A stretch of DNA of 64,000 nucleotides from Siculibacillus lacustris (GTDB taxonomy: Bacteria > Pseudomonadota > Alphaproteobacteria > Rhizobiales > Ancalomicrobiaceae). The notes under the pieces were generated by a model. That model had not been told where the DNA came from, made no database searches, and worked only from the letters and a program-made list of their open reading frames with translations. Made by a program: the position numbers and the translations under genes. The stretch lies in the NCBI RefSeq assembly GCF_004328075.1, contig NZ_SJFN01000003.1, forward strand, positions 13,121-77,120. Direction: 5' to 3'. This document shows positions 1 through 8,591 of this stretch, one piece after another; position 1 is the first letter of the stretch, and each line of letters starts with the position of its first letter.

Positions 1-636
1 GGGGGAGGGGCGGGCGGGGCGGAGTGCGAGTGAGGCCATTCCGTTCGCTCGTCAGCCCGAGGAGCCTCGCCGTTCACGCACTCCCCTGGGGAGGGGGCGC
101 TGGTCGGAAGGACGGCACGGCCGGATGCTAGCGCTCGCCGACCACCGCTTTGCGCCGATTTTGTTGAGAAACTCAGGCGTTGAAGCGAGCGTCGATCGCT
201 TTTTCACCCGTGTCACCGCGGCGGGAGGGTGGTCGATGATGGCGATCGGCAAGTTGTTCAGAACTCTCTGTTCTGCGGGGGGGCCTTCGAGACCCGCGTT
301 CCCGGAACCGGTTCGAATGACCGGCACGAGCGACCTTTCCGAAAGGCGCGCGGTTTGCTCGGTGCCGACCGCCCGACGGAGGACCTCGTCTGCCGCGGGT
401 CCGTCATCCGCGATCAGCAGGTGACGCGTCCTCACGGATCATCCCCGGCAATCGCTTTCGAGGAAGAATGGCTCGGCACTCCGCAATTCGGTGTGAAAGT
501 CGACCGGCATCGTTCATAATGGTCGACGCGAAGGATGCCCCTTTGCTTTTCCCTCCGACCACCGTGGCGCTTCCGGCGCACTCCACCTTGCGCAATCCCG
601 CCCTGGTCGGCCTGACACCTCAACTGGACCAGAGAT
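1..636. other. No convincing gene (left edge)
   Basis: Several short open frames exist on both strands, but none shows a recognisable domain or a ribosome site matched to a sensible start, and they overlap one another. The first 20 bases are a G-run rich stretch. There is a small hairpin-like patch near 255-276. It may be the regulatory and 3' flank of a gene outside the window or a decayed gene; I cannot tell which. Confidence 0.5.
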
Positions 637-1017
637 TTGAAAAAGATCGGAAACAGTGAATTTTCGGACCGTCGCTCGACTGCGGCCGACGCAAAGGCAG
701 CCCTCCTTCGAGCCTATCGTGCCGCTCAGGAGGCTGCCGAGCCGAACCGTGAGGCCAAGCAGGCGGAACGGCTCGCCGCCGCCGAAGCCCGGGAAGCGCG
801 CCGCGCCGAACGTGAGCAGGCAAAGCGCGACGAACGAAGCCGTATCGAAGCCGAGACGGCGGAGCGTGAGGCTGCGCTCGCAGCAGCGGCCAGAGCCGAG
901 GCCGACGCGCGGGCGACGACCGACACGAACAGCACCGCACGCGACCTCCGGGACGAAGCGACACGCAAGGCCGAGCGCGACCTCCGCTACGCCAACCGGA
1001 AGGCCCGTCGGGGCTGA
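637..1017 (+). CDS. DUF6481 family protein
   Basis: A 126-residue, highly charged protein. A short N-terminal patch (about residues 8-30, with FSDR and AADAKAALL) resembles the conserved head of the DUF6481 family common in alphaproteobacteria. Residues 35-125 are a run of Ala, Glu and Arg typical of a long single alpha helix or coiled coil. No catalytic motif, signal peptide or membrane segment is visible and the molecular role is unknown. The start is TTG at 637, because no ATG or GTG upstream in frame keeps the conserved head; the ribosome site is weak. A strong hairpin follows at 1054-1080. The family call rests on pattern memory. Confidence 0.7.
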   Translation: MKKIGNSEFSDRRSTAADAKAALLRAYRAAQEAAEPNREAKQAERLAAAEAREARRAEREQAKRDERSRIEAETAEREAALAAAARAEADARATTDTNSTARDLRDEATRKAERDLRYANRKARRG

Positions 1018-1053
1018 AGGTCGTGAACCGTGCCGGGTTTCCCGCAGCTCGAA

Positions 1054-1080
1054 GTCCTCGAGTCATGGCGACTCGAGGAC
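1054..1080 (+). terminator. Hairpin after DUF6481 gene
   Basis: Perfect 11-bp inverted repeat (GTCCTCGAGTC and its complement) with a 5-base loop, 36 bases after the stop codon. No T-run follows, so if it terminates it may need Rho or act as a 3'-end stabiliser. Confidence 0.6.
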
Positions 1081-1152
1081 GGCGATCGTGCGAGGCCGCG
1101 TGCGGAATAAGGGCACGCTCGGGGTCTCGATGATCGTCCGCTTCGGGTCGAG

Positions 1153-1830
1153 TCAGGCCGCTCGGCTCGGCTCGGCGATCGTCGGGGCGGACCACTTCAC
1201 GAGCGCCGCACGGCCCGGCGGTGTCAGTCCATAGAGACCTCGTTCGATCCGTTCGAACCAACCATAGACATTGCTCTGCAAGATCTTGGCGGCCTCGGGG
1301 GCGAGGTTGCGGAGATCGCGAGGACGGGCCGGGGCGTCGGCGAGGGCGTTGGCGACGACGAGCGCCTGTTGACGATAGGCCGTCATCTGGGGTGTCCGCG
1401 TCGAGCCGCCCAGGTTCGGATCGCCGGTGCGGCGACGATGCTCCTCGACGAGGCGAGACCGTCGCTTGCCGTCGCGCCGCGGCTTCCAGGCCACCGGCTC
1501 GACGACGACGTCGATCCGACCCGAAGTGGCGACGACGAGGAGGCCGAACCCGAGAAACCGACAGAGCTTCTTCACCCGGGCATCGCTCTCGCGACCGCGC
1601 CCGCGTTTGGAGGCGGCGACGGCGAGCCAGACTTCGTCGCAGGCCGATGTGCGGTCCACGCCCTGCAACACCAGCTCGAGCGTGAAGTTGCGCTTCAACT
1701 CGCCGATGACGACCAGTTCGGGGGTCCCGTCGGACAGGGCCACGAGGTCGCAGCCGCGCACCTCTCCCTTGACCTCGAGGCCGAGGCCCTCGAGATGACG
1801 TTTCACGGGAAGATAGAGGTCCGTTTCCAA
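1153..1830 (-). CDS. DUF2161 family PD-(D/E)XK nuclease-like protein
   Basis: From TTG at 1830 this is a 225-residue protein. It opens with the conserved ETDLY-PVK segment of the DUF2161 family. Asp28 (GCDLVAL) and Glu44-Leu-Lys46 (GELKRNF) form the D...ExK core of the PD-(D/E)XK phosphodiesterase fold. The C-terminal third (about 165-220) looks like a winged-helix region with NVYGWFERIERGLYGLTPPGR. The frame is open further upstream to 2073, but that part is not family-like and would overlap the divergent marR promoter. A GAGGA sequence sits 9 bases before the TTG, which supports this start. Substrate is unknown; a nucleic-acid role is inferred only from the fold. Confidence 0.75.
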   Translation of the reverse strand: METDLYLPVKRHLEGLGLEVKGEVRGCDLVALSDGTPELVVIGELKRNFTLELVLQGVDRTSACDEVWLAVAASKRGRGRESDARVKKLCRFLGFGLLVVATSGRIDVVVEPVAWKPRRDGKRRSRLVEEHRRRTGDPNLGGSTRTPQMTAYRQQALVVANALADAPARPRDLRNLAPEAAKILQSNVYGWFERIERGLYGLTPPGRAALVKWSAPTIAEPSRAA

Positions 1831-2049
1831 CAGGCGCGATCCTCGGACGAGCAGGAGTCTCGGGCCAGCTTGGCGGGGTATGGTTAACAAAGCGTCGGCG
1901 ACGCGCCCGGCGCGGCGATCGGTCCCCAAGACAGCGATCGAAGCGGCTGGTCGGTTCGTCGTTCCCGGCACGAGCGGCCGCTTCGGGTCGCCGGCCGTCA
2001 CCGACCCGATCGCGCCGCCCGCGTCGCCGCTCGGCGATCCGTTCTCCGC

Positions 2050-2078
2050 TTGACGGACCGCCGATGCGGGCATATACC
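2050..2078 (+). promoter_or_regulatory. Sigma-70-like promoter of marR, probably leaderless
   Basis: TTGACG (2050-2055), a 17-bp spacer and TATACC (2073-2078) make a good housekeeping promoter. The usual start point, about 7 bases after the -10 box, falls on the ATG at 2085, and no Shine-Dalgarno sequence precedes that ATG. The mRNA is therefore probably leaderless (inference). Confidence 0.55.
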
Positions 2079-2079
2079 C
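2068..2079. promoter_or_regulatory. Candidate MarR operator, copy 1
   Basis: GGGCATATACCC covers the -10 box of the marR promoter. A near-identical palindrome (10 of 12 bases) lies before the tautomerase gene at 2651-2662. The pairing with a MarR gene between them suggests autoregulation; this is inference from position and similarity. Confidence 0.5.
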
Positions 2080-2084
2080 ATATC

Positions 2085-2498
2085 ATGACGAACGGGCCGA
2101 TCCTCAGCGATTGTTACTGCGCCGCGCTGCGGACGGCGGCGCGCCGATCGACGGCGATCTACGACGAAGCCCTGGTGCCGGTCGGCATCAACATCGCCCA
2201 GTTCGCGCTGATGCGGAAGATCGCTCGGGCCGGCGCACCGTCGCTGACCGAGCTCGCGGCGATCGCCGACCTCGACCGCTCGACGATCGGCCGCAACGTC
2301 CGGGTGCTCGAACGGATGGGGCTGGTCGAAATCGCCACCGGTGCCGACCAACGCGAGGCGACGGTGACGCTGGCCGCCGCCGGCCACGACACGCTCCGGC
2401 GCGCTCTGCCGCTGTGGCAAGGTGCGCAGGACAGGATCGAAACGGCGCTCGGCGGCGTCTCGATCGACGCCCTGCGGACGCTGCTCGGCGCCTTGTGA
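2085..2498 (+). CDS. MarR family transcriptional regulator
   Basis: 137 residues, the usual MarR length. It starts with an alpha helix (ALRTAARRSTAIYDEAL) and then the winged helix: SLTELAAIADLDRSTIGRNVRVLERMGLVEI is the helix-turn-helix, and DQREATVTLAAAG the wing with the DxR signature. MarR dimers bind palindromes and usually repress their own and an adjacent gene, releasing DNA on binding a small aromatic or oxidant. The neighbour transcribed in the same direction is a tautomerase-MFS pair carrying the same candidate operator, so these are the likely targets. ATG 2085 is preferred over ATG 2064, which would place the promoter inside the gene. Confidence 0.85.
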   Translation: MTNGPILSDCYCAALRTAARRSTAIYDEALVPVGINIAQFALMRKIARAGAPSLTELAAIADLDRSTIGRNVRVLERMGLVEIATGADQREATVTLAAAGHDTLRRALPLWQGAQDRIETALGGVSIDALRTLLGAL

Positions 2499-2650
2499 CG
2501 GCCGCGCCGCCCGAACCGCTCGCTCGGGGCGTCCCTTCCGTCGGGGTTTCTCGGTCTCGCATCTTCGCATCCGCCTCCGGGCGATCGTTTCCCCCTCGAC
2601 ACGGCGAGGACGCGCCACGGCGAGTCGGGCCGCTTTCCGTCTCTCGTCCC

Positions 2651-2662
2651 GGGTAGATACCC
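2651..2662. promoter_or_regulatory. Candidate MarR operator, copy 2
   Basis: GGGTAGATACCC, just before the AAGGAG ribosome site of the tautomerase gene, matches the site at 2068-2079 at 10 of 12 positions. With flanking bases it forms CGGGTA-GA-TACCCG. Placed to block transcription of the tautomerase-MFS operon. Confidence 0.5.
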
Positions 2663-2678
2663 GAAAAAGGAGCTTCCG

Positions 2679-3062
2679 ATGCCGTTGGTCACGCTCAATC
2701 TGCGCAAGGGCCGCAGCCCCGACGTCCGCCGCGCCATGGCCGATGCGGTCCACGCCGCGCTGGTCGCCAATCTCGCGATCCCCGAGAGCGATCGCTTCCA
2801 GCTGATCCGCGAATACGACGACGCCGACTACATCCACACCGACGCCCACCTCGATCTGACCTATTCGCGCGATCTGGTGATGCTCGAGGTGGCCTTCATC
2901 GAGGGCCGCTCCGACGAGATCAAGAAGGCGCTGATCGCCGATCTCGCCGCCCGATTGACCGCGGCGGTCGGGCTGCGCCCCGACGATCTGTTCATCACCT
3001 TCACCGAGGTCGGTCGCGCCAACGTCTCGTTCGGCAAGGGCCTCGCCCAGCGCGCCCTCTGA
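2679..3062 (+). CDS. Tautomerase family protein
   Basis: 127 residues starting Met-Pro; after Met removal Pro1 would be the catalytic base of the tautomerase superfamily (4-oxalocrotonate tautomerase fold). Visible family features are the first strand PLVTLNLRKGR, the helix DVRRAMADAVHAALV and the second half beginning LVMLEVAFIEGRS. Its length fits the duplicated beta-alpha-beta members such as malonate semialdehyde decarboxylase-like or cis-CaaD-like proteins. An AAGGAG ribosome site lies 7 bases upstream. It is followed 23 bases later by an MFS carrier, so the pair may import and isomerise or detoxify a small oxo-acid or unsaturated acid (inference). Confidence 0.8.
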   Translation: MPLVTLNLRKGRSPDVRRAMADAVHAALVANLAIPESDRFQLIREYDDADYIHTDAHLDLTYSRDLVMLEVAFIEGRSDEIKKALIADLAARLTAAVGLRPDDLFITFTEVGRANVSFGKGLAQRAL

Positions 3063-3085
3063 TCCCTCGTTTGCCGGAGTTGCCC

Positions 3086-4399
3086 ATGCCCTCGACGCGC
3101 TTCGCCGCCGCCCTCGCCCGCCGCCACGTCCACTACGGCTGGATCGTCGCCGCCACGACCTTTCTGACCATGCTGGCGACCGCCGGCGCGATGGGCGCGC
3201 CGGGCGTGCTGATCGTGCCGTTCCAGAAGGAGTTCGGCTGGGCCAACGCCGACATCTCGACCGCCCTGGCGGTGCGGCTGGTGCTGTTCGGGCTGATGGG
3301 GCCGTTCGCGGCGGCCTTCCTCAACCGCTTCGGGCTGCGCCGGGTGGTGGCCACCGCACTCGCCTTCATCGCGCTGGGCGTCGGCGGGTCGCTGGTGATG
3401 ACCCAGCTGTGGCAGATGGTGCTGCTGTGGGGGGTGGTGATCGGGCTCGGCACCGGCATGACCGCCCTGGTGCTCGGCGCCACCGTGGCGACCCGCTGGT
3501 TCGAACATCGGCGCGGTCTGGTGGTCGGCCTGCTCACCGCCTCCAACGCCACCGGGCAACTGGTGTTCCTGCCGCTGCTCGCCGAGCTCACCGAGCGCTT
3601 CGGCTGGCGCAGCGCGCTGACCCTGGTGGTGGTGGTGCTGATCGCCACCATGGGGCTGGTGCTGCTCCTGATGCGCGACCGTCCCGAGGACCTCGGCCTC
3701 GTCGCCTTCGGGGCCGATCCGGCGGCGACGCCGGTCGCGGCGCCGGCGAGCCCGCGGCCCGGACTGGCGTCCCTGGCGCTCGCGCCGCTCGCCACCCTCG
3801 CGTCGGCGAGCCGCAACGCGACGTTCCGGATCCTGTTCGCGACCTTCTTCGTCTGCGGCTTCTCGACCAACGGCCTGATCCAGACCCATTGGATCACGCT
3901 GTGCGGCGACTACGGCATTGCGCCGGTCGGGGCCTCGGGGATGCTGGCGGCGATCGGGGTGTGCGATTTCTTCGGCACCATCCTGTCCGGCTGGCTGTCG
4001 GATCGCTTCGACAATCGCTGGCTGCTGTTCTGGTACTACGGCCTGCGCGGGCTCTCGCTGATCTATCTGCCGCTGACCGACTTCTCGGTGGTGGCGCTGG
4101 CCCCCTTCGCGGTGTTCTACGGGCTCGACTGGGTGGCGACGGTGCCGCCGACCGTGCGGCTCGCCGCCGACGCCTTCGGCCGCGAGAAGGCCGGCATGAC
4201 CTTCGGCTGGATCTTCGCCGGCCATCAGCTCGGCGCGGCGGCGGCGGCCTTCTCGGCCGGCACGGTGCGCACCGATTTCGAAACCTACCTGCCGGTGCTG
4301 TTCGCCGCCGGCGCCCTGTGCGGCCTCGCCGCCCTGCTGGCGCTGACCATCGAGCGGCCGCCGGCGGCGGTTCTCGCGCCCGCTCCGGCCGCGGAATAG
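3086..4399 (+). CDS. MFS transporter
   Basis: 437 residues with about 12 hydrophobic segments and a cytoplasmic loop near residue 205-250 (Ala/Pro rich) that splits the two six-helix bundles. The loop after helix 2 has NRFGLRRVV, a diverged form of the MFS A motif, and a second copy, GWLSDRFDNRW, follows helix 8. It resembles the monocarboxylate/oxalate-formate-like MFS group. The ATG at 3086 is chosen because GGAG precedes it by 6 bases; an in-frame TTG at 3071 has no such site. It lies in one operon with the tautomerase, so it probably carries that enzyme's substrate; the substrate is not identifiable from sequence. Confidence 0.8.
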   Translation: MPSTRFAAALARRHVHYGWIVAATTFLTMLATAGAMGAPGVLIVPFQKEFGWANADISTALAVRLVLFGLMGPFAAAFLNRFGLRRVVATALAFIALGVGGSLVMTQLWQMVLLWGVVIGLGTGMTALVLGATVATRWFEHRRGLVVGLLTASNATGQLVFLPLLAELTERFGWRSALTLVVVVLIATMGLVLLLMRDRPEDLGLVAFGADPAATPVAAPASPRPGLASLALAPLATLASASRNATFRILFATFFVCGFSTNGLIQTHWITLCGDYGIAPVGASGMLAAIGVCDFFGTILSGWLSDRFDNRWLLFWYYGLRGLSLIYLPLTDFSVVALAPFAVFYGLDWVATVPPTVRLAADAFGREKAGMTFGWIFAGHQLGAAAAAFSAGTVRTDFETYLPVLFAAGALCGLAALLALTIERPPAAVLAPAPAAE

Positions 4400-4529
4400 G
4401 CTCCTGCATCGCAGCCGAGCGCGATCCGCACGACGACCCCGGTTGTCGTGCGCCCCGCGCACCCCATGTCTCGACGAAGCGTCGGCGGAACGGCAAGGGC
4501 CGCCCCCGAACGCCGCGGAGCGAAAACGC

Positions 4530-5942
4530 GTGACCCCAGACACCATCCCCCACGTCGGCCTCGTCGGATTGGGCACCATGGGTGCCGCCCTGGCCCTCAA
4601 CATCGCCGAGAAGGGCTTCCCGATCGCGGTGTTCAATCGCTCGCCGGGGCGCACCCGCACCTTCTTCGCCGAAGCCGGGGACCTCGCCCCGCGGGTCGTG
4701 CCCTGCGAGACCCTCGAAGCCTTCGTCGCGGCGATCGCCGCGCCGCGCATCGTCATCGTGATGGTCACCGCCGGAACGCCGGTCGACGATCAGATCGCCG
4801 TGCTGCGGCCGCTGCTCGGCCCCGACGATCTGCTGATCGACTGCGGCAACGCCGATTTTCACGACACCGAGCGCCGCTCGGCGGCGGCCGCTTCCGGTGG
4901 TCCGGCCTTCATGGGGGTCGGCGTCTCGGGCGGCGAAGAGGGGGCGCGCCATGGGCCCTCGATCATGGCCGGCGGCACCGAGGCCGCCTGGGCCAAGGTC
5001 GCCCCGGTGTTCACGGCGATCGCCGCGAAATACGAGGGCGAGCCCTGCGCCGCCCAGATGGGACCGGGCGGGGCCGGCCATTTCGTCAAGACCGTCCACA
5101 ACGGCATCGAATATGCCGACATGGAGATGATCGCCGAAGTCTATGGCGTGATGCGCCAGGGGCTCGGGCTCGACCCGGCGGCGATCGCCGCGGTGTTCGA
5201 GCGCTGGAACCGCGGCCCGCTCGCCTCCTATCTGATCGAGATCTCGGCGATCGTCGCCGCGACGCTGGACCCCGAGACCGGCCGGCCGCTGCTCGACGTC
5301 ATCGTCGATTCCGCGGGCCAGAAGGGTACCGGCCGCTGGACGGTGATCGAGGCGCAGATGCTCGGCGCGCCGGTGACCGCGGTCGAGGCGGCAGTCGCCG
5401 CCCGCAATCTGTCGGCGCGGCGCGAGGAGCGCCGGCTCGGCGCCGAGATCTTCGGCACGCCGGCCGGGAACCCTCCCGACGTCACCGTCGAGGCGCTGGA
5501 GAACGCCCTGCTCGCCGGCAAGATCCTGTGTTACGCCCAGGGCTTCGGTCTCTTGTCGACGGCCGCGCGCGAGTTCGGCTGGACCTTGCCGCTGCCGACC
5601 ATCGCCCGGATCTGGCGGGCCGGCTGCATCATCCGCTCGACCCTGCTCGGCGACATGGCGCAAGCTCTCGCCGCGACCCCGGGCGCCGATCTCACCCATG
5701 TCGCGCCCTTCACCGACATCCTACGCCGGACCGAAGGCGATCTGCGCCGGGTGGTGGCGGCCGCGGCGCTGGCCGGGCTGCCGGTGCCGGCGCTGGCGGC
5801 GGCGCTGGCGCATTTCGACACGATGCGTCGGGTGCGCGGCACCGCCGACCTGATCCAGGGGCAACGCGACTTCTTCGGCGCCCACGGCTTCGAACGCGTC
5901 GACCACCCCGGCGCCCATCACGGGCCGTGGACGCGGAGCTGA
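4530..5942 (+). CDS. gnd: 6-phosphogluconate dehydrogenase, decarboxylating
   Basis: Oxidises 6-phosphogluconate to ribulose 5-phosphate with NADP+ in the pentose phosphate pathway. The 470-residue length matches the long dimeric form. GLGTMG at residues 13-18 is the dinucleotide loop, followed by NRS at the beta-2 end, which suits NADP. GVSGGEEGARHGPSIM (about 131-146) binds substrate. KTVHNGIEYADM has the catalytic Lys187 with His190 and Asn191. SAGQKGTGRWT and the C-terminal QRDFFGAHGFER complete the signature. The start is GTG at 4530 with CGGAG 9 bases upstream; upstream in-frame codons do not look like protein. It stands alone, convergent with a LysR gene across a shared hairpin. Confidence 0.95.
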   Translation: MTPDTIPHVGLVGLGTMGAALALNIAEKGFPIAVFNRSPGRTRTFFAEAGDLAPRVVPCETLEAFVAAIAAPRIVIVMVTAGTPVDDQIAVLRPLLGPDDLLIDCGNADFHDTERRSAAAASGGPAFMGVGVSGGEEGARHGPSIMAGGTEAAWAKVAPVFTAIAAKYEGEPCAAQMGPGGAGHFVKTVHNGIEYADMEMIAEVYGVMRQGLGLDPAAIAAVFERWNRGPLASYLIEISAIVAATLDPETGRPLLDVIVDSAGQKGTGRWTVIEAQMLGAPVTAVEAAVAARNLSARREERRLGAEIFGTPAGNPPDVTVEALENALLAGKILCYAQGFGLLSTAAREFGWTLPLPTIARIWRAGCIIRSTLLGDMAQALAATPGADLTHVAPFTDILRRTEGDLRRVVAAAALAGLPVPALAAALAHFDTMRRVRGTADLIQGQRDFFGAHGFERVDHPGAHHGPWTRS

Positions 5943-5945
5943 GGC

Positions 5946-5977
5946 GCGCCCCGGCTCGGTTCGCCGATCCGGGGCGC
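5946..5977. terminator. Bidirectional hairpin between gnd and lysR
   Basis: Arms GCGCCCCGG (5946-5954) and CCGGGGCGC (5969-5977) pair perfectly around a 14-base loop, lying between the stops of two convergent genes. No T-run. Confidence 0.5.
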
Positions 5978-5997
5978 CCGCCGACGCGCCGTGTCGG

Positions 5998-6906
5998 TCA
6001 GCGCGGGCCGGGGTTTCCCTGGCGGCGCAGCGCATCGATGAGAATCTGGAACGCCGCCGACGATTGCCGGCGGCTCGGATAATAGAGGTGATAACCGGGA
6101 AACGGCGGGCACCAGTCCTCGAGCACCCGCACGAGGCGCCCGTCGGCGATCGGCTCGCGGACCTGATCCTCGAACACGCAGGCGAGTCCGAAGCCGGCGG
6201 TGGCGGCGCGCAGCACCTGCGGCACGCCGTTGAACGCCAGTTGCCCGTCGACCCGGACCTTCAGTTCCCGACCGTCCTTCTCGAATTCCCAGGCGTAGAA
6301 GCCGCCGTGGGTCGGCAGGCGCAGATTGATGCAGCAATGGGCGGTGAGATCGTCGGGGGTGAGCGGCGGCGGATGATCGGCGAAATAGGCCGGCGCGCCG
6401 ACCACCGCCAGACGCATCTCGGGGCTGATCGGCACCGCGATCATGTCTTTGGCGACCTGCTCGCCGAGACGGACGCCGGCGTCGTACCGCTCGGCGACGA
6501 TGTCGACCAGGGCGGCCTCGACGGTGATCTCCACCGCGATGTCGGGATAGTTCGGCAGCAGGCGCTCGAGCGCCGGCCACAGCACGGTCTCCACCGCATG
6601 TTCGACGGCGGTGATGCGGAAGCTGCCGCCGGGCGCTTCGCGATAGTCGCCGAGCGCCGCCAATTCGGCGCCGATCTCGCCGAAGGCCGGCGCGAGGGTG
6701 CGCTTCAGGCGTTCGCCGGCCTCGGTCGGGGCGACGCTGCGGGTGGTGCGGGCGAGCAGACGGACGCCGAGCCGGGCTTCGAGCTGGCGCAGCGTATGGC
6801 TCAGCGCCGACTGCGAGACGCCGAGCCTGGCGGCGGCGCGGGTGAAGCTGTGCTCCTGCGCCACGATGAGGAAGGCGTAGAGATCGGCGAGGTTTCGGTG
6901 CAACAT
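5998..6906 (-). CDS. LysR family transcriptional regulator
   Basis: 302 residues. The N-terminal winged helix (residues 1-60) has the signature SFTRAAARLGVSQSALSHTLRQLEARLGVRLLARTTRSVAPTEAG in pieces; the rest (about 90-295) is the LysR effector-binding domain of the CrgA/DmlR-like group. LysR proteins usually activate a divergent gene in response to its substrate. Here the divergent gene is a zinc alcohol dehydrogenase, 151 bases away, so that is the likely target, possibly with the following cupin gene. Confidence 0.9.
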   Translation of the reverse strand: MLHRNLADLYAFLIVAQEHSFTRAAARLGVSQSALSHTLRQLEARLGVRLLARTTRSVAPTEAGERLKRTLAPAFGEIGAELAALGDYREAPGGSFRITAVEHAVETVLWPALERLLPNYPDIAVEITVEAALVDIVAERYDAGVRLGEQVAKDMIAVPISPEMRLAVVGAPAYFADHPPPLTPDDLTAHCCINLRLPTHGGFYAWEFEKDGRELKVRVDGQLAFNGVPQVLRAATAGFGLACVFEDQVREPIADGRLVRVLEDWCPPFPGYHLYYPSRRQSSAAFQILIDALRRQGNPGPR

Positions 6907-6932
6907 TCATGAAATTCTCTCATGGGTTCATG
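6906..6932. promoter_or_regulatory. Possible LysR binding site
   Basis: TTCATG occurs at 6906 and again at 6927, a 21-bp step (two helical turns), with a further CATG at 6921 between them. It touches the lysR start codon and faces the alcohol dehydrogenase gene. Suggestive only. Confidence 0.3.
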
Positions 6933-7057
6933 CCGACTTCAACCTCTAATGCCGCGGCGGCGCAGCGGCTAAGGTGCTCTCCTGGCGACGGGCCGTGCGC
7001 CGTCGGCGTTCGCCGGCGACCCGCCGATTTCGCCCCACGCTTCGAGGAGATCCCGAC

Positions 7058-8110
7058 ATGCCCACCTCCGTGCTCGGCTATGCCGCCCATTCGACGACCG
7101 CCCCGCTGGCGCCCTGGCGCTTCGATCGGCGCGATCCGCGTCCCGACGACGTGGTGATCGACATCCTCTATTGCGGCGTCTGCCATTCCGATCTGCACAA
7201 CGTCCGCAACGATTGGGGCAATGCGAGCTTCCCGATGGTTCCCGGCCACGAGATCATCGGCACGGTCACCGCGGTCGGCGGCGCCGTCACCCGGTTCCGG
7301 GTCGGCGATCGGGTCGGCGTCGGCTGCCTCGTCGACAGCTGTTTCGCCTGCGAACCCTGCGAAGCCGGCGAGGAGCAGTACTGCTCGCACTTCGTCCTGA
7401 CCTACAACGACACCGACCGGCGCGACGGTCTGCCGACCTACGGCGGCTATTCGGACAAGATCGTGGTCACCGAGCGCTTCGTGCTGAAGGTGCCCGAGAC
7501 CCTCGATCCGGCCGCCGCCGCGCCGCTGCTATGCGCCGGCATCACCACCTGGTCGCCGCTCAAGCACTGGAAGGTCGGCCCCGGCTCGAAGGTGGCGGTG
7601 GTCGGGCTCGGCGGCCTCGGCCACATGGGGCTGAAGCTCGCCAAGGCGCTCGGCGCCGAGGTCACGCTGTTCTCGCGCTCGCCCGGCAAGGAGGCCGATG
7701 CGCGCCGGCTCGGGGCCGACGCGATCGTCATCTCGACCGATGCGGCGCAGATGGCGGCGGCGGCGGAACGGTTCGATCTGATCATCGACACCGTCCCTTA
7801 TGTCCACGACGTCAATCCGTACGTCCCGACGCTGAAGGTCGACGGCACCCTGGTGCTGGTCGGTTATCTCGGGCCGTTGGAGCCGACCCTGAACACGGCG
7901 CAGCTGGTGGTGCGGCGCAAGTCGGTGGCCGGTTCGCTGATCGGCGGCATCCGCGAGACCCAGGAGATGCTCGACTTCTGCGGCGCCCACGGCATCACCT
8001 CGGACGTCGAGGTGATCGCCATCAAGGACATCGATGCGGCCTACGAGCGGCTGTTGAAGAGCGACGTGAAGTATCGTTTCGTCATCGACATGGCGACGCT
8101 GACGGCGTGA
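7058..8110 (+). CDS. Zinc-dependent NAD(P)-alcohol dehydrogenase
   Basis: 350 residues of the medium-chain dehydrogenase family, closest in feel to YahK/cinnamyl-alcohol dehydrogenase-like enzymes that reduce aldehydes with NADPH. The catalytic zinc ligands are in CGVCHSD, GHE (PGHEIIG) and the later Cys. The structural zinc is held by the four Cys of [20 protein letters not shown]. The Rossmann loop is GLGGLGHMG, followed by FSRSPGK, which favours NADP over NAD. ATG 7058 is preceded by GAGGAG at 8 bases. It is divergent from a LysR regulator and followed by a hairpin and a cupin gene. The physiological aldehyde is unknown. Confidence 0.9.
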   Translation: MPTSVLGYAAHSTTAPLAPWRFDRRDPRPDDVVIDILYCGVCHSDLHNVRNDWGNASFPMVPGHEIIGTVTAVGGAVTRFRVGDRVGVGCLVDSCFACEPCEAGEEQYCSHFVLTYNDTDRRDGLPTYGGYSDKIVVTERFVLKVPETLDPAAAAPLLCAGITTWSPLKHWKVGPGSKVAVVGLGGLGHMGLKLAKALGAEVTLFSRSPGKEADARRLGADAIVISTDAAQMAAAAERFDLIIDTVPYVHDVNPYVPTLKVDGTLVLVGYLGPLEPTLNTAQLVVRRKSVAGSLIGGIRETQEMLDFCGAHGITSDVEVIAIKDIDAAYERLLKSDVKYRFVIDMATLTA

Positions 8111-8120
8111 GCCGGTTCCC

Positions 8121-8144
8121 GCGGCCGGCGTTGGCGCCGGCCGC
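8121..8144 (+). terminator. Hairpin between alcohol dehydrogenase and cupin genes
   Basis: Perfect 10-bp stem GCGGCCGGCG / CGCCGGCCGC with a TTGG loop, 10 bases after the dehydrogenase stop and before the cupin ribosome site (GAGGAG near 8156). It could lower read-through so that the cupin is made at a different level. Confidence 0.55.
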
Positions 8145-8168
8145 TCCCCGACCCCGAGGAGGCTCGAT

Positions 8169-8564
8169 ATGGACATCACGCGCGCAGGTACCGCGGCTTC
8201 GCGACCGGGACCGTCGGATTGGTTCACCGGGGCGGTGCGGCTCGATCCGCTGTTCGCCCCGCCGGCGCCGGCGCGGGTGGTCGGCGCCGCCGTCACCTTC
8301 GAACCCGGGGCACGGACCGCCTGGCACACCCATCCGCTCGGCCAGACGCTGATCGTCACCGCCGGTTGCGGGCGCGTCCAGACCTGGGGCGGGCCGATCC
8401 AGGAGATCCGCCCGGGCGACGTGGTGTGGATCCCGCCGGGCGAGAAACACTGGCACGGCGCGACGCCGACCACGGCGATGACCCATCTGGCGATCCAGGA
8501 AGCCCTCGACGGCGAGACCGTCGTGTGGCTGGAGAAAGTCTCCGACGCGCAGTATGGGGGGTGA
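8169..8564 (+). CDS. Cupin domain protein
   Basis: 131 residues forming a single cupin barrel. Motif 1 is seen in [20 protein letters not shown] (two His and a Gln position) and motif 2 in [19 protein letters not shown] (His), the usual metal-holding set. It resembles small cupins annotated near carboxymuconolactone decarboxylase-like or mandelonitrile lyase-like enzymes, but the reaction cannot be read from the sequence. It is in the same direction as the alcohol dehydrogenase and convergent with the RND permease gene, 27 bases away. Confidence 0.8.
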   Translation: MDITRAGTAASRPGPSDWFTGAVRLDPLFAPPAPARVVGAAVTFEPGARTAWHTHPLGQTLIVTAGCGRVQTWGGPIQEIRPGDVVWIPPGEKHWHGATPTTAMTHLAIQEALDGETVVWLEKVSDAQYGG

Positions 8565-8591
8565 TCGAATCGCGGCGACGGCGGCGCCCGT

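Noticed and set aside
1-520. Short overlapping open frames at the left edge
   Set aside because: No family, no consistent start and mutual overlap; left as no convincing gene.
1831-2073. N-terminal extension of the DUF2161 gene
   Set aside because: It would overlap the marR promoter, is not family-like, and a ribosome site favours TTG 1830.
2861-4768. A 635-residue open frame on the minus strand
   Set aside because: It is the reverse shadow of the tautomerase, MFS and gnd genes; low-complexity Arg/Gly/His and no ribosome site.
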